Assembly: GCF_000427805.1 (NCBI RefSeq) | Contig: NZ_ATYS01000009.1 | Location: forward strand, 117,432 to 181,431 | Source of the DNA: Budvicia aquatica DSM 5075 = ATCC 35567 | Lineage (GTDB): Bacteria; Pseudomonadota; Gammaproteobacteria; Enterobacterales; Enterobacteriaceae | DNA: 64,000 bases | Direction: 5' to 3' | Shown: in pieces, positions 8,534 to 18,586 of the stretch | Layout: every line of letters begins with the position of its first letter | How positions within the stretch are numbered: the stretch's first letter is position 1 | The notes under the pieces: model-generated | The model's input: the letters and a program-made list of their open reading frames with translations, nothing else | Told to the model about the DNA's origin: nothing | The model's database searches: none | Made by a program: the position numbers and the translations under genes

Positions 8534-9769
8534 CTAGTTCTGATAGGCTAATTGATAAAGGGCCTGAGTCAGGGCTTTAACCCCTTCGACTAAGTCTTCA
8601 GTCTTGGTTTTTTCTGCCGGGTTGTGGCTGATGCCTTTAATGCTTGGAATAAATAACATGGCAGTAGGGATACGAGGTGCAAATATTTGTGAATCATGAC
8701 CTGCGCCGCTGTGCATTAAGCGATAATTAAGCTGCTCTTTTTCACAGATATCTTTCAGGGTATTCACTAAATCCGTATCCATAGGGACCGGCGCTTCGTC
8801 CATCCAACGGTCAATCACGATCTCCATGCCCATTTCATGAGCAATCGCCTGCATATCTTTTTCAATTTCTTCAGTAAATGATTTGAGATAGGCTTGGTCA
8901 GTATGGCGGCAGTCCATGGTAAACATGACTTCGCCGGGTACGACGTTAACGGTATTGGGTTTCGGAATAACTTTCCCGAAGGTGAGAACCAGCGGATCGC
9001 CGGCAGCATTTGCTTTAGCAATAGATTCTGTACAGATACGGCTAAAACCATACACCGCATCTTTGCGATAGCTCATCGGCGTGGTGCCTGCGTGATTTGC
9101 TTCACCCTTCAGGGTAATGTTATAGCGGCGCTGACCAACAATACTGGTCACAACGCCAATGGTATTTCCTTCAGTTTCCAGTACGCTGCCTTGTTCAATA
9201 TGCAGCTCAACGAAGGCTTTAATATCTTTTCGTGCAGCGCTGTCATCTTGTTTGAAGTCAAAGCCAAGGCCGCGCATGGCATCGACAAAAGGGGTGCCCG
9301 CAGCATCTTTAATATTGAGCACTTCTTCTTTTTTAGCCAGGCCTAACAAGTTTTTACTTCCCCAGAATACATAAGGGAAACGGCTGCCTTCTTCTTCCGC
9401 CAGAGAAATCACCTCAATGGTGCGCAGGGGCGTGCCATACTGCTGTTTTAAATACTGAACCGCCAAATAGGCAGCAATAATGCCAAAATGGCCGTCTAAA
9501 TTACCGCCATTAACCACACTATCAATATGCGAGCCAGACATAATCACTTGGTCTTTATGCTGACTGCCGATTAACTTGCCTGATAAATTACCGACTTCAT
9601 CAAACGACGTTTCTAATCCCATGTCCTCAAACTTTTGTTTTAATGCTTGCTGAGCATCAAACCATTCTTTGGAGTAGAGCAGGCGGGTTATTCCACCGCT
9701 AGGGACACTGCCGAATTGACTGAGCCAGCTAACATTACTCTCTACGTCTTGAATAATATTTTCCATCAT
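8534..9769 (-). CDS. allC: Allantoate amidohydrolase AllC
   Basis: Hydrolyses allantoate to (S)-ureidoglycine, CO2 and ammonia; an M20-family, two-metal cytoplasmic enzyme. Metal-site motifs are visible: GSHIDSVVNGGNLDGHFG, AEEEGSRFPYVFWGS, ELHIEQG and the C-terminal MHSGAGHDSQIFAPRIPTAM. The protein aligns along its full 411 residues with E. coli AllC, also 411. The start at 9769 (ATG ATG) has AAGGTGAT just upstream; an earlier in-frame ATG at 9802 would add 11 residues without a site. Second gene of the operon, 229 bases after allD. Confidence 0.95.
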   Translation of the reverse strand: MMENIIQDVESNVSWLSQFGSVPSGGITRLLYSKEWFDAQQALKQKFEDMGLETSFDEVGNLSGKLIGSQHKDQVIMSGSHIDSVVNGGNLDGHFGIIAAYLAVQYLKQQYGTPLRTIEVISLAEEEGSRFPYVFWGSKNLLGLAKKEEVLNIKDAAGTPFVDAMRGLGFDFKQDDSAARKDIKAFVELHIEQGSVLETEGNTIGVVTSIVGQRRYNITLKGEANHAGTTPMSYRKDAVYGFSRICTESIAKANAAGDPLVLTFGKVIPKPNTVNVVPGEVMFTMDCRHTDQAYLKSFTEEIEKDMQAIAHEMGMEIVIDRWMDEAPVPMDTDLVNTLKDICEKEQLNYRLMHSGAGHDSQIFAPRIPTAMLFIPSIKGISHNPAEKTKTEDLVEGVKALTQALYQLAYQN

Positions 9770-9998
9770 ATAATCACCTTTGTTTTGAATAGTTAGCTTC
9801 AAATAGCGTTATTTCATTTTTCAACCAAACGAATGGTTGAAAATAAATATTCAGAGTGCATTATCCATTGATGTTCATTTAATAGTCCGGTGTAATTAAA
9901 TCGTTCACCGGACTTAAATATCATTTCTTAAAAGCAGGTATTAGTTACTAAAACAAATTATTAGGATGCAAATTAATCGACTCTATTTTCGAGTATTA

Positions 9999-11048
9999 TT
10001 AATGAGCAAATGGGTCTTTATGATCGTAAGAATGATTATAAAGCGTATCAGAAAGAAGGTATTGGTATATTTCATCAACAATTTCGATGCCGTTCAGATT
10101 ACTCTCATCTTCATTGATATCGCAATTTTGCCCCGGATAAAGCACCTGCTTAACACCCGGAGCCGGTTTCACAGCATTAAGATCTTTCATCGTTTGGCTG
10201 ATATTCTGCTTGAAGGTTTGCGGGTCGGTAAAATAAGACGGGTTAATGACAATATGCAACTGACCAAGATTACGGCCTTCAGTCAAATCGTTATACATCG
10301 AGCTGACCCGGCTACCAAATGGCAGGCCTAATAAAATACCGGATAGAACGTCAACCATCATCATCAATCCGTAGCCTTTAGGGCCGGAAAGTGGAACCAG
10401 AGCCTTAACTTCAAACGGATCTGTCGTTGGTTCACCCTGTTCGTTTACCGCCCAGTTATCGGGAATTACGTCATTACGTGAGCGAGCATCAAGGATTTTT
10501 CCCCACGCCTGAACGGTTGTTGCCATATCAAACGTCATGACTTTATCATCTTCACCTTGGGCGGCAAACGCTATCGGGTTAGTTCCGTAGTAAACGCCGG
10601 TGCCACCAAAAGGTACCGCCATCGGGTCTGACTGACACAGTGAAATACCGACCATTCCCTGCTTAGCGGCCTGCTGTACAAAATAGGAAAGGGCGCCGCT
10701 GTGACCAATTTTTTTAACGCCAACGATGGCAATGCCGTTGGTTTGAGCTAAGGTGATTGCTTCGTCCATCGCCAGCTTAGCGGCGACATGGCCTGCGGCG
10801 TTATCGCCGTGAAATACGCCAGAGCAAGGGCCTGTCTGTTCAAAATGGAAATTGGGGCTGGTATTTGTGCCACCTTTAGATATCCGTTCTGCGTAATATT
10901 CAACTCGTACCGCACCATGAGAATGAATACCTCTGGCATCGGCATGAACCAGAACGTCAGCTACCATTGAGGCATGCTGTTCTGATAGTCCGGCTTTATT
11001 AAGTTTATTTTGAATAAGCTGATGGAGCTTCTGTCGAGTGACTTTCAT
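9999..11048 (-). CDS. allD: Ureidoglycolate dehydrogenase AllD
   Basis: Oxidises (S)-ureidoglycolate to oxalurate with NAD+. It belongs to the malate/L-lactate dehydrogenase-2 (LDH2/MDH2) family, not the Rossmann-type dehydrogenases. Family features include ADARGIHSHGAVRVEYYAERI near residue 35-55 with the catalytic His, the GHSGALSYFVQQAA segment and GPKGYGLMMMVDVLSG. The chosen start gives 349 residues, identical to E. coli AllD, and has AAGGAA upstream; the longer frame from 11096 adds 16 residues without support. First gene of the leftward operon, sharing its promoter region with the divergent allF. Confidence 0.95.
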   Translation of the reverse strand: MKVTRQKLHQLIQNKLNKAGLSEQHASMVADVLVHADARGIHSHGAVRVEYYAERISKGGTNTSPNFHFEQTGPCSGVFHGDNAAGHVAAKLAMDEAITLAQTNGIAIVGVKKIGHSGALSYFVQQAAKQGMVGISLCQSDPMAVPFGGTGVYYGTNPIAFAAQGEDDKVMTFDMATTVQAWGKILDARSRNDVIPDNWAVNEQGEPTTDPFEVKALVPLSGPKGYGLMMMVDVLSGILLGLPFGSRVSSMYNDLTEGRNLGQLHIVINPSYFTDPQTFKQNISQTMKDLNAVKPAPGVKQVLYPGQNCDINEDESNLNGIEIVDEIYQYLLSDTLYNHSYDHKDPFAH

Positions 11049-11505
11049 GACATTTTCCTTCTGACATCGCGAATTAGGCGTTTTGTTGCGTAGCACAATA
11101 CGCGGCTAAGTAATAAATAATGTGATCCAATTATCTTTTATTACATAGTTAGATGTTTTTTTAAAATAGGGCATTAATACTAAAAAAATTTAATAAATGG
11201 TTATTTTTTATTAAGCCACTTTCTATCTTTGAATAATTTTTAAATATAAATGCACTAATCAGTTAAATTTTATGATAATGGATTTAATGTGATTTAGTTC
11301 ACCCTATAAGTAATTTTTTATTTGTACTGTGTCCACAGCGTTAATTGCGTGATTTTTCGGAAAATCAGTTATCTGCTAAGTTATTTGTCTCACTGCATGT
11401 TTGTGATAATAATTATACAGATTAAGAATATTATTTATATTTTGAGAAAACCGAAAATATCATTCGGGCAATGTATTCATGGTTAGGCTTTTTAAGGTGA
11501 ATAAA
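11049..11505. promoter_or_regulatory. Divergent allD/allF control region with a CRP-like site
   Basis: About 457 A+T-rich bases separate the two allantoate operons. This is where AllS would act by comparison with E. coli. At 11288-11303 there is TGTGA-TTTAGT-TCACC, matching 9 of 10 positions of the CRP consensus half-sites. No clear AllS operator was identified. No other gene-like frame was seen. Confidence 0.45.
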
Positions 11506-13173
11506 ATGATACATGCGTTTGTGAAGAAAGGGAGCTTTCAGGATTCGGTGAGTTTGATGGTGATCTCCCGAAAACTGAGTGAATCTCCTGAGGTTGATGA
11601 AGTTTCTGTAATGATGGGAACGCCGGCCAATAAATCGTTATTGGAAACAACCGGCTTCTGGCACGACCAGTTTTTAGAGGCAACGCCCAACGATATCTGT
11701 GTGGCAATACGTGCAGAGAATACCGACCCGAGCGTTATCGACTTTATTAGCGGTGAATTAGAGGCCGCCCTACAGGCCTTGGCTCAGGGGCAACGCGGCG
11801 GTAAAAAACTGCTTAAAGTTCGCCGCTGGGAAAGCGCGCTGAAAAAACTCCCTGATTCAAACTTACTGCTGATCTCTATTGCCGGTGAGTATGCCGCTAA
11901 CCTGGCTGAACAGGCGTTAGACAGCGATAAAAACGTGATGATCTTCTCAGACAATATGACGCTGGAAGATGAAGTACGCTTAAAAAACAAGGCCAGTAGT
12001 AAAGGTCTGATTGTGATGGGACCTGACTGTGGTACCGCGATTATAGCCGGTGCTCCTTTAGCCTTTTCCAACGTGATGCCTAAGGGAAACATTGGCGTTA
12101 TAGGCGCATCAGGTACCGGTATTCAAGAGTTGATTTCTCAGGTTGCGCTGGCCGGGCAAGGTATTACACATGCGATTGGCTTAGGTGGCCGAGATTTATC
12201 GGTTGGCGTCGGTGGCGTTAGTGCATTAACCGCACTGGATATGCTGGCCAACGATCAAGACAGCAACGTTATCGCTTTTGTTTCTAAACCTCCGGCAGAA
12301 GCAGTGCGCCAGAAGGTGATTAGTGCGATGAAAGCCATCAATAAACCTGTCGTTGCACTGTTCTTAGGAACCGCGCATGCCAAAGCGCGTGAAGGGAATG
12401 TCTATTTTGCCAATACCCTGAATCAAGCTGCAGAGCTGGCGGTTGCCTTATCTAAGGTTGAAGACGCCGCGGCGCTGCATACCAAAGCGCCGAAGAAGAA
12501 AATTATCGGGCTGTATACCGGCGGTACGCTGGCAGCTGAAGCGGCCATGTTGTTGGCCGAGCAGCTTGGACTGCAGACCGACAGTGAGCATGCCAAAGGC
12601 GTTATGTTAGCCGCTGATGGACATAAAGTTATCGATCTCGGTGATGACTTCTATACCGTAGGCCGTCCTCATCCCATGATTGACCCGACTGTACGTCAGT
12701 TGGAAATCATTAAACTGGCGGACTCTGCAGAAACCGGCGTTCTGCTCATTGATGTGGTGCTGGGTTACGGTTCACTGCTAGACCCGGCGGGTGCCGTGGT
12801 TGAGGCGGTCAATAAAATGCGTGAAAAGCGCGGCTCTCAGCCGGCAATCACCATTATTGCCACCGTCACCGGTACCGAACAGGACCCTCAGTGTCGTTCC
12901 AGTCAAATAAAAATCTTGGAAGATGCAAACATTGTGGTTTGTGAAACCCTACCGCAGGCTATTTTGCTTGCCGGTACCATGATTGCCGACGTTCCGCCAG
13001 CTAAAGAACTGAAACCGACCGCATTGCTTAACGGTGTCAACGTGATCAATGCCGGTCTGCGAGGGTTTGCTGAAGATCTTCAAAGCAGTAATGTTCCCGT
13101 GGTGCATTACCAATGGGCACCGGTTGCCGGCGGAAATGAGAAGTTAGCTAATTTATTGAAAAAATTACAGTAA
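11506..13173 (+). CDS. allF: Oxamate carbamoyltransferase subunit AllF (FdrA)
   Basis: Part of the AllFGH enzyme that phosphorolyses oxalurate to oxamate and carbamoyl phosphate. The 555-residue protein is related to succinyl-CoA synthetase: an N-terminal region with MMGTPANKSLLETTGFW, a nucleotide-binding part with IGVIGASGTGIQELISQVALAG and the active-site-like GRPHPMIDP region. It matches E. coli FdrA in length and throughout. An upstream ATG at 11479 would add nine residues, but 11506 has AAGGTGA correctly spaced and begins MIHAF as in FdrA. First gene of the rightward operon. Confidence 0.93.
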   Translation: MIHAFVKKGSFQDSVSLMVISRKLSESPEVDEVSVMMGTPANKSLLETTGFWHDQFLEATPNDICVAIRAENTDPSVIDFISGELEAALQALAQGQRGGKKLLKVRRWESALKKLPDSNLLLISIAGEYAANLAEQALDSDKNVMIFSDNMTLEDEVRLKNKASSKGLIVMGPDCGTAIIAGAPLAFSNVMPKGNIGVIGASGTGIQELISQVALAGQGITHAIGLGGRDLSVGVGGVSALTALDMLANDQDSNVIAFVSKPPAEAVRQKVISAMKAINKPVVALFLGTAHAKAREGNVYFANTLNQAAELAVALSKVEDAAALHTKAPKKKIIGLYTGGTLAAEAAMLLAEQLGLQTDSEHAKGVMLAADGHKVIDLGDDFYTVGRPHPMIDPTVRQLEIIKLADSAETGVLLIDVVLGYGSLLDPAGAVVEAVNKMREKRGSQPAITIIATVTGTEQDPQCRSSQIKILEDANIVVCETLPQAILLAGTMIADVPPAKELKPTALLNGVNVINAGLRGFAEDLQSSNVPVVHYQWAPVAGGNEKLANLLKKLQ

Positions 13174-13183
13174 GGGCATTGTT

Positions 13184-14443
13184 ATGTATAAGTCTATTGC
13201 AGAAGCCAATACCGCAGTTATCGACCGTATTAAAGAAGCTCGTCCGCGCTGGATTGATGTGAAGCCAGCAAAAGAAGTGATTCCTGCACTTCAAACCGGC
13301 CAAAAGTTACTTCACGCCGGGCCTCCGGTGGAATGGGCTCATATGAGTGGCCCGGTTCGCGGAGCCTGCATCGGTGCTTGCCTGTTTGAAGGTTGGGCAA
13401 AAGACGAAGCTGAAGCGCTGGCATTGCTTAATGGCGGGAAGATTGAATTTATTCCTTGCCATCACGTAGATGCGGTTGGCCCTATGGGCGGAATTACCTC
13501 GGCGAATATGCCAATGATCGTTGCCTATAACGCCATACACGGCAACTATGCTTACTGTAACCTGAACGAAGGTATCGGTAAGGTTATGCGCTTTGGTGCT
13601 TATGGCCCAGATGTGCAGCAACGCCTGGCTTGGATGCGCGATGTTTTATCTCCGGTACTCAGTGAGACATTGCAGAAGTTTGAAGACGGTATTGACCTGA
13701 CGGCTATGATGGCTCAAGGCATTACCATGGGTGATGAATTCCATCAGCGTAATATCGCCACATCAGCCTTGCTGATGAGAACGCTGGCACCCAAAATTTC
13801 TCAACTGGAGCGTAATAAAGAAGAGATTACCGAGGTTCTGCAGTTCCTGAGTATTACCGATCAGTTCTTCCTTAATCTGGCAATGGCTTACTGTAAAGCG
13901 GCGATGGATGCCGGTGCACAAATTAAGGCCGGTAGTATTGTTACCGCGATGACCCGTAACGGTCAAAACTTCGGTATCCGCGTCAGTGGGCTAGGGGATC
14001 GCTGGTTTACTGCGCCGGTAAATACGCCACAGGGGCTGTTCTTCACCGGCTTTAGCCAAGCTGATGCCAATCCGGATATCGGTGATAGTGCGATTACTGA
14101 AACCTTCGGCGTTGGTGGTGCAGCGATGTTAGCGGCTCCGGGCGTGACCCGTTTCGTGGGTGCCGGTGGTATTGATGCCGCGACAGAAGTTACCGAAGAG
14201 ATGAGTGAAATCTATCTTGAGCACAACATGTTACTGCAAATTCCTACTTGGGATTTCCAAGGTGCATGTATCGGATTAGATATTCGTCGGGTTGTTGAAA
14301 CCGGCATTACGCCACTGATTAATACCGGTATCGCACATAAAGAACCGGGCATTGGCCAGATTGGTGCCGGTACTGTTCGTCCTCCTCTGGCCTGTTTTGA
14401 AAAAGCGTTAGAGGCATTGGCTGAAGAGATGGGTATTGAGTAA
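13184..14443 (+). CDS. allG: Oxamate carbamoyltransferase subunit AllG (YlbE)
   Basis: A 419-residue protein of the YlbE/DUF1116 family, the same length as E. coli YlbE, which works with FdrA and YlbF in making carbamoyl phosphate from oxalurate. Recognisable stretches include WAHMSGPVRGACIGACLFEGWA, HHVDAVGPMGGITSANMPM, and AAPGVTRFVGAGGIDAA. It begins ten bases after the allF stop, so translation is probably coupled. The catalytic division of labour between the three subunits is not known to me. A strong hairpin follows its stop codon. Confidence 0.92.
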   Translation: MYKSIAEANTAVIDRIKEARPRWIDVKPAKEVIPALQTGQKLLHAGPPVEWAHMSGPVRGACIGACLFEGWAKDEAEALALLNGGKIEFIPCHHVDAVGPMGGITSANMPMIVAYNAIHGNYAYCNLNEGIGKVMRFGAYGPDVQQRLAWMRDVLSPVLSETLQKFEDGIDLTAMMAQGITMGDEFHQRNIATSALLMRTLAPKISQLERNKEEITEVLQFLSITDQFFLNLAMAYCKAAMDAGAQIKAGSIVTAMTRNGQNFGIRVSGLGDRWFTAPVNTPQGLFFTGFSQADANPDIGDSAITETFGVGGAAMLAAPGVTRFVGAGGIDAATEVTEEMSEIYLEHNMLLQIPTWDFQGACIGLDIRRVVETGITPLINTGIAHKEPGIGQIGAGTVRPPLACFEKALEALAEEMGIE

Positions 14444-14455
14444 CTAAGTAACCGA

Positions 14456-14498
14456 AGAAGGCTAAGCCTTTTTGCTTATCAGCAAAACTTAGCCTTCT
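14456..14498 (+). other. Strong intercistronic hairpin between allG and allH
   Basis: AGAAGGCTAAG (14456-14466) and CTTAGCCTTCT (14488-14498) form an 11-pair perfect stem, with a nested TTTTGC/GCAAAA stem inside. It is followed by GGTTTCT and not by a T-run, so it looks like an mRNA-stabilising or partial-termination element that could set a lower level of allH and carbamate kinase. Confidence 0.6.
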
Positions 14499-14536
14499 GG
14501 TTTCTAGCGGCAATACTGCTGATGGTAAGGAATGTT

Positions 14537-15412
14537 ATGCAACAGGCGAATATTTTATTTACTCCACTGGCCGCCAGCCTGAATACTCAAGGAATTAAGG
14601 GGCGGATTACATGCCATAGCATTTATTCAAAGGCCATTAATCTTTGCGTGGGTGAAAATAAATTATTAACCATTCAGCGAACCGGGCAAGGTATTAGCCC
14701 GTTCGGAATAGTTCTGACAGAAGATGAGTTTTTATATTTGGCCGATGAATTATCACCAGGGCAGGTTGGTGAAATAAACCATCAGGGAATCATCTTCGGG
14801 GCACTTAATATTGCATTGCCTAAGCGCTATTTAGATTTACAGGTTCAAACCAACGGTGAAGTACGCCGTGAGTGTTTTTTCCGTTCTGTTGCGCAGAGCG
14901 GCGGTGAAACCGGTTTATATGGCGATCTTGCTCAGGCCTTACAGACGCCATTAAACAGTGAACTTATTGAAATACAGCGCAGAATTATTTATTGGCTGGA
15001 AGGCGAAACCGTGAGCTGGGAAGATTTAATCGGTAAAGGCCCGGGGCTGACGCCAAGCATGGATGACACCTTAATTGGCATATTACTGATGATATACAGC
15101 GACTGTCGTTTGGCGCAAAGGCTGCAACAGTCAGATTTTTTTACCGCGGAAGAGTTCCGGCATTTAGATAAGCTGACCACCATTGTTAGCGTTAACTATC
15201 TTCAGTGCGCGGCACAGGGTGTTTTTTCGACCCCGCTATTACATTTATCACGAGCAATATGTGGCTATTCGGTGAGTGATGAAATAAAAACCAAGCGAAG
15301 AGTCGAGCAGATATTAAGTTTAGGCCACCATTCAGGTGCAGACACCTTATTGGGCGTCGGGTTAGTTTGCCTGGCACTGAATGAATATATTAATAAGCCT
15401 TATATTAAATAG
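14537..15412 (+). CDS. allH: Oxamate carbamoyltransferase subunit AllH (YlbF, DUF2877)
   Basis: DUF2877 family protein of 291 residues, slightly longer than E. coli YlbF (271). The diagnostic block WEDLIGKGPGLTPSMDDTLIG is followed by SVNYLQCAAQGVFSTPLLHL and the C-terminal SLGHHSGADTLLG, all close to YlbF. It acts with AllF and AllG on oxalurate. TAAGGA lies five bases before ATG 14537, which is preferred to the in-frame ATG at 14522. It is separated from allG by a hairpin and from the kinase gene by about 150 bases, so it may be expressed at a different level. Confidence 0.9.
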   Translation: MQQANILFTPLAASLNTQGIKGRITCHSIYSKAINLCVGENKLLTIQRTGQGISPFGIVLTEDEFLYLADELSPGQVGEINHQGIIFGALNIALPKRYLDLQVQTNGEVRRECFFRSVAQSGGETGLYGDLAQALQTPLNSELIEIQRRIIYWLEGETVSWEDLIGKGPGLTPSMDDTLIGILLMIYSDCRLAQRLQQSDFFTAEEFRHLDKLTTIVSVNYLQCAAQGVFSTPLLHLSRAICGYSVSDEIKTKRRVEQILSLGHHSGADTLLGVGLVCLALNEYINKPYIK

Positions 15413-15560
15413 ACGTATAAATAAAATAATTTAATTAATAGTTATTTGAAAAGGCGGGTTGTCTTTTTAAATGGTTATTAAGTTTCATCAATAAAATCAG
15501 TCAACAATCAGGTCTGAAATAATCTTCAGGCCCTACTGATGTTTTCTGCAAGAGGTCATA

Positions 15561-16487
15561 ATGGATATTGAAAACAAGAAGTATAAAACGTTGGTTCTTG
15601 CTTTAGGTGGCAATGCTTTATTACAGCGAAATGAAGTTCTTTCAGCTGATAATCAATATAAAAATATTGCGGCAGTCGCTAAAGTTGTCAAAGTCTTATC
15701 GGAAGATTACAACGTAGTGATTGTTCATGGTAACGGACCTCAGGTTGGTCTGCTGTCGCTACAAAATTTGGCTTATGAAGAGACACCTGCTTATCCGTTA
15801 GATATTCTGGTTGCTGAAACTCAGGGAATGTTGGGCTATATGATTACTCAGAGCCTGGGGCAAGAACAAGGGATGCCACCGGTATCATCCGTGCTGACGA
15901 GAGTACTGGTTGATACTAATGATGCTGCTTTCCAGGACCCGACTAAATTTATCGGTCCGGTTTATAATGAGCAGGAAGCGGTAGAAATGGCACAGCGTTA
16001 TGGCTGGACCATGAAGGAAGATGGCAAATATATCCGTCGTGTGGTGCCATCGCCAATGCCTAAGCGTATTTTAGATCTGGATGCTATCAATGCATTATTA
16101 AATATGCGCCACGTGGTGGTATGTAACGGTGGCGGCGGAGTACCGGTCGTTAATAACGGAGATAGCGGTTTTAGTGGTATAGAGGCGGTTATCGATAAAG
16201 ACTTCTCAGCGGCATTACTTGCGTCTGAGTTAAATGCAGATTGTCTGTTAGTGCTGACCGATGCCGATGCGGTCTATCAGGACTGGGGAACGCCAAATCA
16301 GAGAGCGCTGCGGGATGTCACCGCGCAAGAGCTTAAGCCTTTCGCTATCGCTGATGGTTCAATGGGGCCTAAAGCTCAGGCGGTGATTGGCTACGTAGAG
16401 AAAAGCGGTAACCCGGCCTATATCGGTGCATTGCATGATGCGGCACAGATTCTGAAGGGCGAGAAAGGCACTAAGATTCATTTATAA
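15561..16487 (+). CDS. allK: Catabolic carbamate kinase AllK (YbcF)
   Basis: Transfers the phosphate of carbamoyl phosphate to ADP, giving ATP, CO2 and ammonia, and so ends the allantoate route with substrate-level phosphorylation. The 308-residue amino-acid-kinase fold protein shows LALGGNALLQR at the N-terminus, VHGNGPQVGLL, CNGGGGVPVV, EAVIDKDFSAALLA, LTDADAVY and GSMGPKAQA. It reads closer to E. coli YbcF than to ArcC, and its position after allFGH supports that. AGAGGT lies five bases before the start. Confidence 0.93.
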   Translation: MDIENKKYKTLVLALGGNALLQRNEVLSADNQYKNIAAVAKVVKVLSEDYNVVIVHGNGPQVGLLSLQNLAYEETPAYPLDILVAETQGMLGYMITQSLGQEQGMPPVSSVLTRVLVDTNDAAFQDPTKFIGPVYNEQEAVEMAQRYGWTMKEDGKYIRRVVPSPMPKRILDLDAINALLNMRHVVVCNGGGGVPVVNNGDSGFSGIEAVIDKDFSAALLASELNADCLLVLTDADAVYQDWGTPNQRALRDVTAQELKPFAIADGSMGPKAQAVIGYVEKSGNPAYIGALHDAAQILKGEKGTKIHL

Positions 16488-16567
16488 TCTGACTCACTCA
16501 GCTCTGACCTGCTTTGGGTGTGAGTGATTTTTTACTATGATTCTGATCGCTTGAGCGAAAACAGAAG

Positions 16568-16599
16568 GGCGTGCAGTTTTTTATTGCGCGCCCTTTTTT
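16568..16599 (+). terminator. Intrinsic terminator after the carbamate kinase gene
   Basis: GGGCGTGCA (16568-16576) pairs with TGCGCGCCC (16585-16593) and is followed by six T. It ends the rightward allFGHK operon. Confidence 0.75.
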
Positions 16600-16631
16600 C
16601 GATGGCTCTAAATATCCATTCTGTACCAACG

Positions 16632-16832
16632 TTATTTGGCTTTTCTTAACTCAGTTACCGGCACGCCACCGATCCCCCAATTGTCAGTTTCTACTTCATC
16701 AATTACCACAAAGGTCGTCGCGGGGTTTTTATTCAGCACGTCGACTAACAGTTGAGTGACACCTTCAATGAGCTGCTTTTTCTGCTCGGCGGTGGCCCCT
16801 TCATTGGTTATTTTGATATTAACGTAAGGCAT
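16632..16832 (-). CDS. 4-Oxalocrotonate tautomerase family enzyme
   Basis: A 66-residue protein beginning with Pro after the initiator Met, the catalytic base of this family, and continuing PYVNIKITNEGATAEQKKQLIEG. The middle reads NPATTFVVIDEV with a WGIGG motif near the C-terminus. Such proteins are about 60-70 residues and form hexamers that catalyse keto-enol tautomerisation; the real substrate of chromosomal enterobacterial copies is unknown. GGAGT lies five bases upstream. It is a single gene, leftward, between the two operons. Confidence 0.88.
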   Translation of the reverse strand: MPYVNIKITNEGATAEQKKQLIEGVTQLLVDVLNKNPATTFVVIDEVETDNWGIGGVPVTELRKAK

Positions 16833-17020
16833 ACTTTACTCCGTGAAAGTGGGTAACATGGTAAATAACAGCGAACTTAATCGAGCTGAATTATGACCGT
16901 TAAGTGGTGTTTTCGCTATGTGATGTGGTGCTTAAGTTGAGCCGGGACCCAAAACAACGTTATCCTTAGGCAAATAACAACTTACCGACTCTGGGCTCGG
17001 AGTCAATCTGAAGGTAGCCG

Positions 17021-18586
17021 ATGGCCTTATCTATTATGTTGCAGGGAACAGGATCCGACGTAGGGAAAAGCGTTCTGGTTGCTGGCTTATGTCGGATTTT
17101 TTTTCAGGATGGATATCGGGTTGCCCCATTTAAATCTCAAAATATGGCCCTGAACTCGGGAATTACCGAGGCAGGTGATGAGATGGGCAGGGCACAAATA
17201 TTTCAGGCTGAAGCGGCGGGAATAAAACCGGACGTTCGAATGAATCCGGTTTTACTTAAACCCACTAGTGATATGCAGGCTCAGGTTATTGTGATGGGAA
17301 AAGTATTCAACCATATGGATGCCGTTACCTATCACCAGTATAAACCTCGATTAATGGATCACATTGAACAGGTATACCGCAGTCTGGCTTCTGAGCAGGA
17401 AATTATTGTGCTGGAAGGCGCCGGAAGCCCGGCCGAGATAAATCTGCGCGATCGTGACATCGTGAATATGGGCATGGCTGAACGAATAGATGCACCGGTG
17501 ATTCTGGTGGCCGATATCGATCGCGGCGGCGTATTTGCTGCCATTTATGGCACGCTTGCGTTACTCAGCGATGATGAACGGGCGCGAGTGAAAGGGGTCA
17601 TTATTAACAAATTTCGCGGAGACGTTGCCTTACTTCATTCCGGTATTGAAATGATTGAACAAATGACGTCAGTACCGGTGTTAGGCGTGATGCCTTTTAT
17701 TGAACTCAATATTGAAGATGAAGACAGCGTCGGGCTTAGCCAAAATAAGTACCGCCAGCGTAATCATGCCAGCCACAATCAATTAGATATCGCCGTTATT
17801 CACCTGCCTTACTTGTCTAACTTTACCGATTTTAACGCGTTAGCTATCCAGCCTGATGTTCATCTGCGCTATGTTATGCGCGATGAGAAGATTGGATATC
17901 CGGATTTACTGATTATACCCGGCAGTAAGAACACCCTCGGCGATCTTAAATACCTGCGGGAAAGCGGTATGGAACAGGAAATTCTGCGGCTTAACCAGTT
18001 AGGCATTCCTATTATAGGGATCTGTGGCGGTTACCAGATGCTGGGGAATCGGTTATATGACGGTATTGAATCAGGTATAGCTCAAATGGACGGATTGGGA
18101 TTACTTGATTGTGAAACCCGGTTTTCCGCGGAAAAAACCACCACTCAGGTTGAAGCCAAAGTTAGCGTTTTACCGCCTGATGATGAAGGATTGTTTCAGG
18201 TGGATAATGAAATGATCATTGAAGGCTATGAAATTCATATGGGACAAACGGTTATAGGCTCAAACACTCGGCCTTTCTGCCGCTTGATCAGCCGTAACGG
18301 CCAGGTTGTTGAATCTGATGACGGCGCGGTCAGTCTATCGGGGAATGTCATGGGTAGCTATATTCACGGTATTTTTGATCGCGAGCCCTTTACCCGCCAG
18401 CTGTTAAATAAGTTACGCCAGCGAAAACAGCTGCCGCCACTGGAACAGAGCCAATCACTCGACGCGTTTAAACAGCGGGAATATGACCATCTGGCCGATA
18501 ATATGCGTGAATATATTGATATTCAAAAAATCTACCGGCTGATGGCCGACCATGCTGAGCAGCAAAGTAAGCAGACAAAAATATGA
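17021..18586 (+). CDS. cobQ: Cobyric acid synthase CobQ/CbiP
   Basis: Glutamine- and ATP-dependent amidation of four side chains of adenosylcobyrinic acid a,c-diamide. The 521-residue protein has the N-terminal dethiobiotin-synthetase-like ATPase domain ([29 protein letters not shown]) and a C-terminal glutamine amidotransferase domain from about residue 255, with the nucleophile in [10 protein letters not shown] and the His in SYIHGIFD. First gene of a five-gene cob operon, with GAAGG before the ATG. The 190 bases upstream do not contain recognisable cobalamin-riboswitch boxes. Its stop overlaps the cobU start. Confidence 0.93.
   Translation: MALSIMLQGTGSDVGKSVLVAGLCRIFFQDGYRVAPFKSQNMALNSGITEAGDEMGRAQIFQAEAAGIKPDVRMNPVLLKPTSDMQAQVIVMGKVFNHMDAVTYHQYKPRLMDHIEQVYRSLASEQEIIVLEGAGSPAEINLRDRDIVNMGMAERIDAPVILVADIDRGGVFAAIYGTLALLSDDERARVKGVIINKFRGDVALLHSGIEMIEQMTSVPVLGVMPFIELNIEDEDSVGLSQNKYRQRNHASHNQLDIAVIHLPYLSNFTDFNALAIQPDVHLRYVMRDEKIGYPDLLIIPGSKNTLGDLKYLRESGMEQEILRLNQLGIPIIGICGGYQMLGNRLYDGIESGIAQMDGLGLLDCETRFSAEKTTTQVEAKVSVLPPDDEGLFQVDNEMIIEGYEIHMGQTVIGSNTRPFCRLISRNGQVVESDDGAVSLSGNVMGSYIHGIFDREPFTRQLLNKLRQRKQLPPLEQSQSLDAFKQREYDHLADNMREYIDIQKIYRLMADHAEQQSKQTKI

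Noticed and set aside
16833..17020. Possible cobalamin riboswitch before cobQ
   Set aside because: The GCCACTG-like core and the AGxCxGGAGACCTGCC box are missing; only a loose AGCCGGGACCC resemblance is present.
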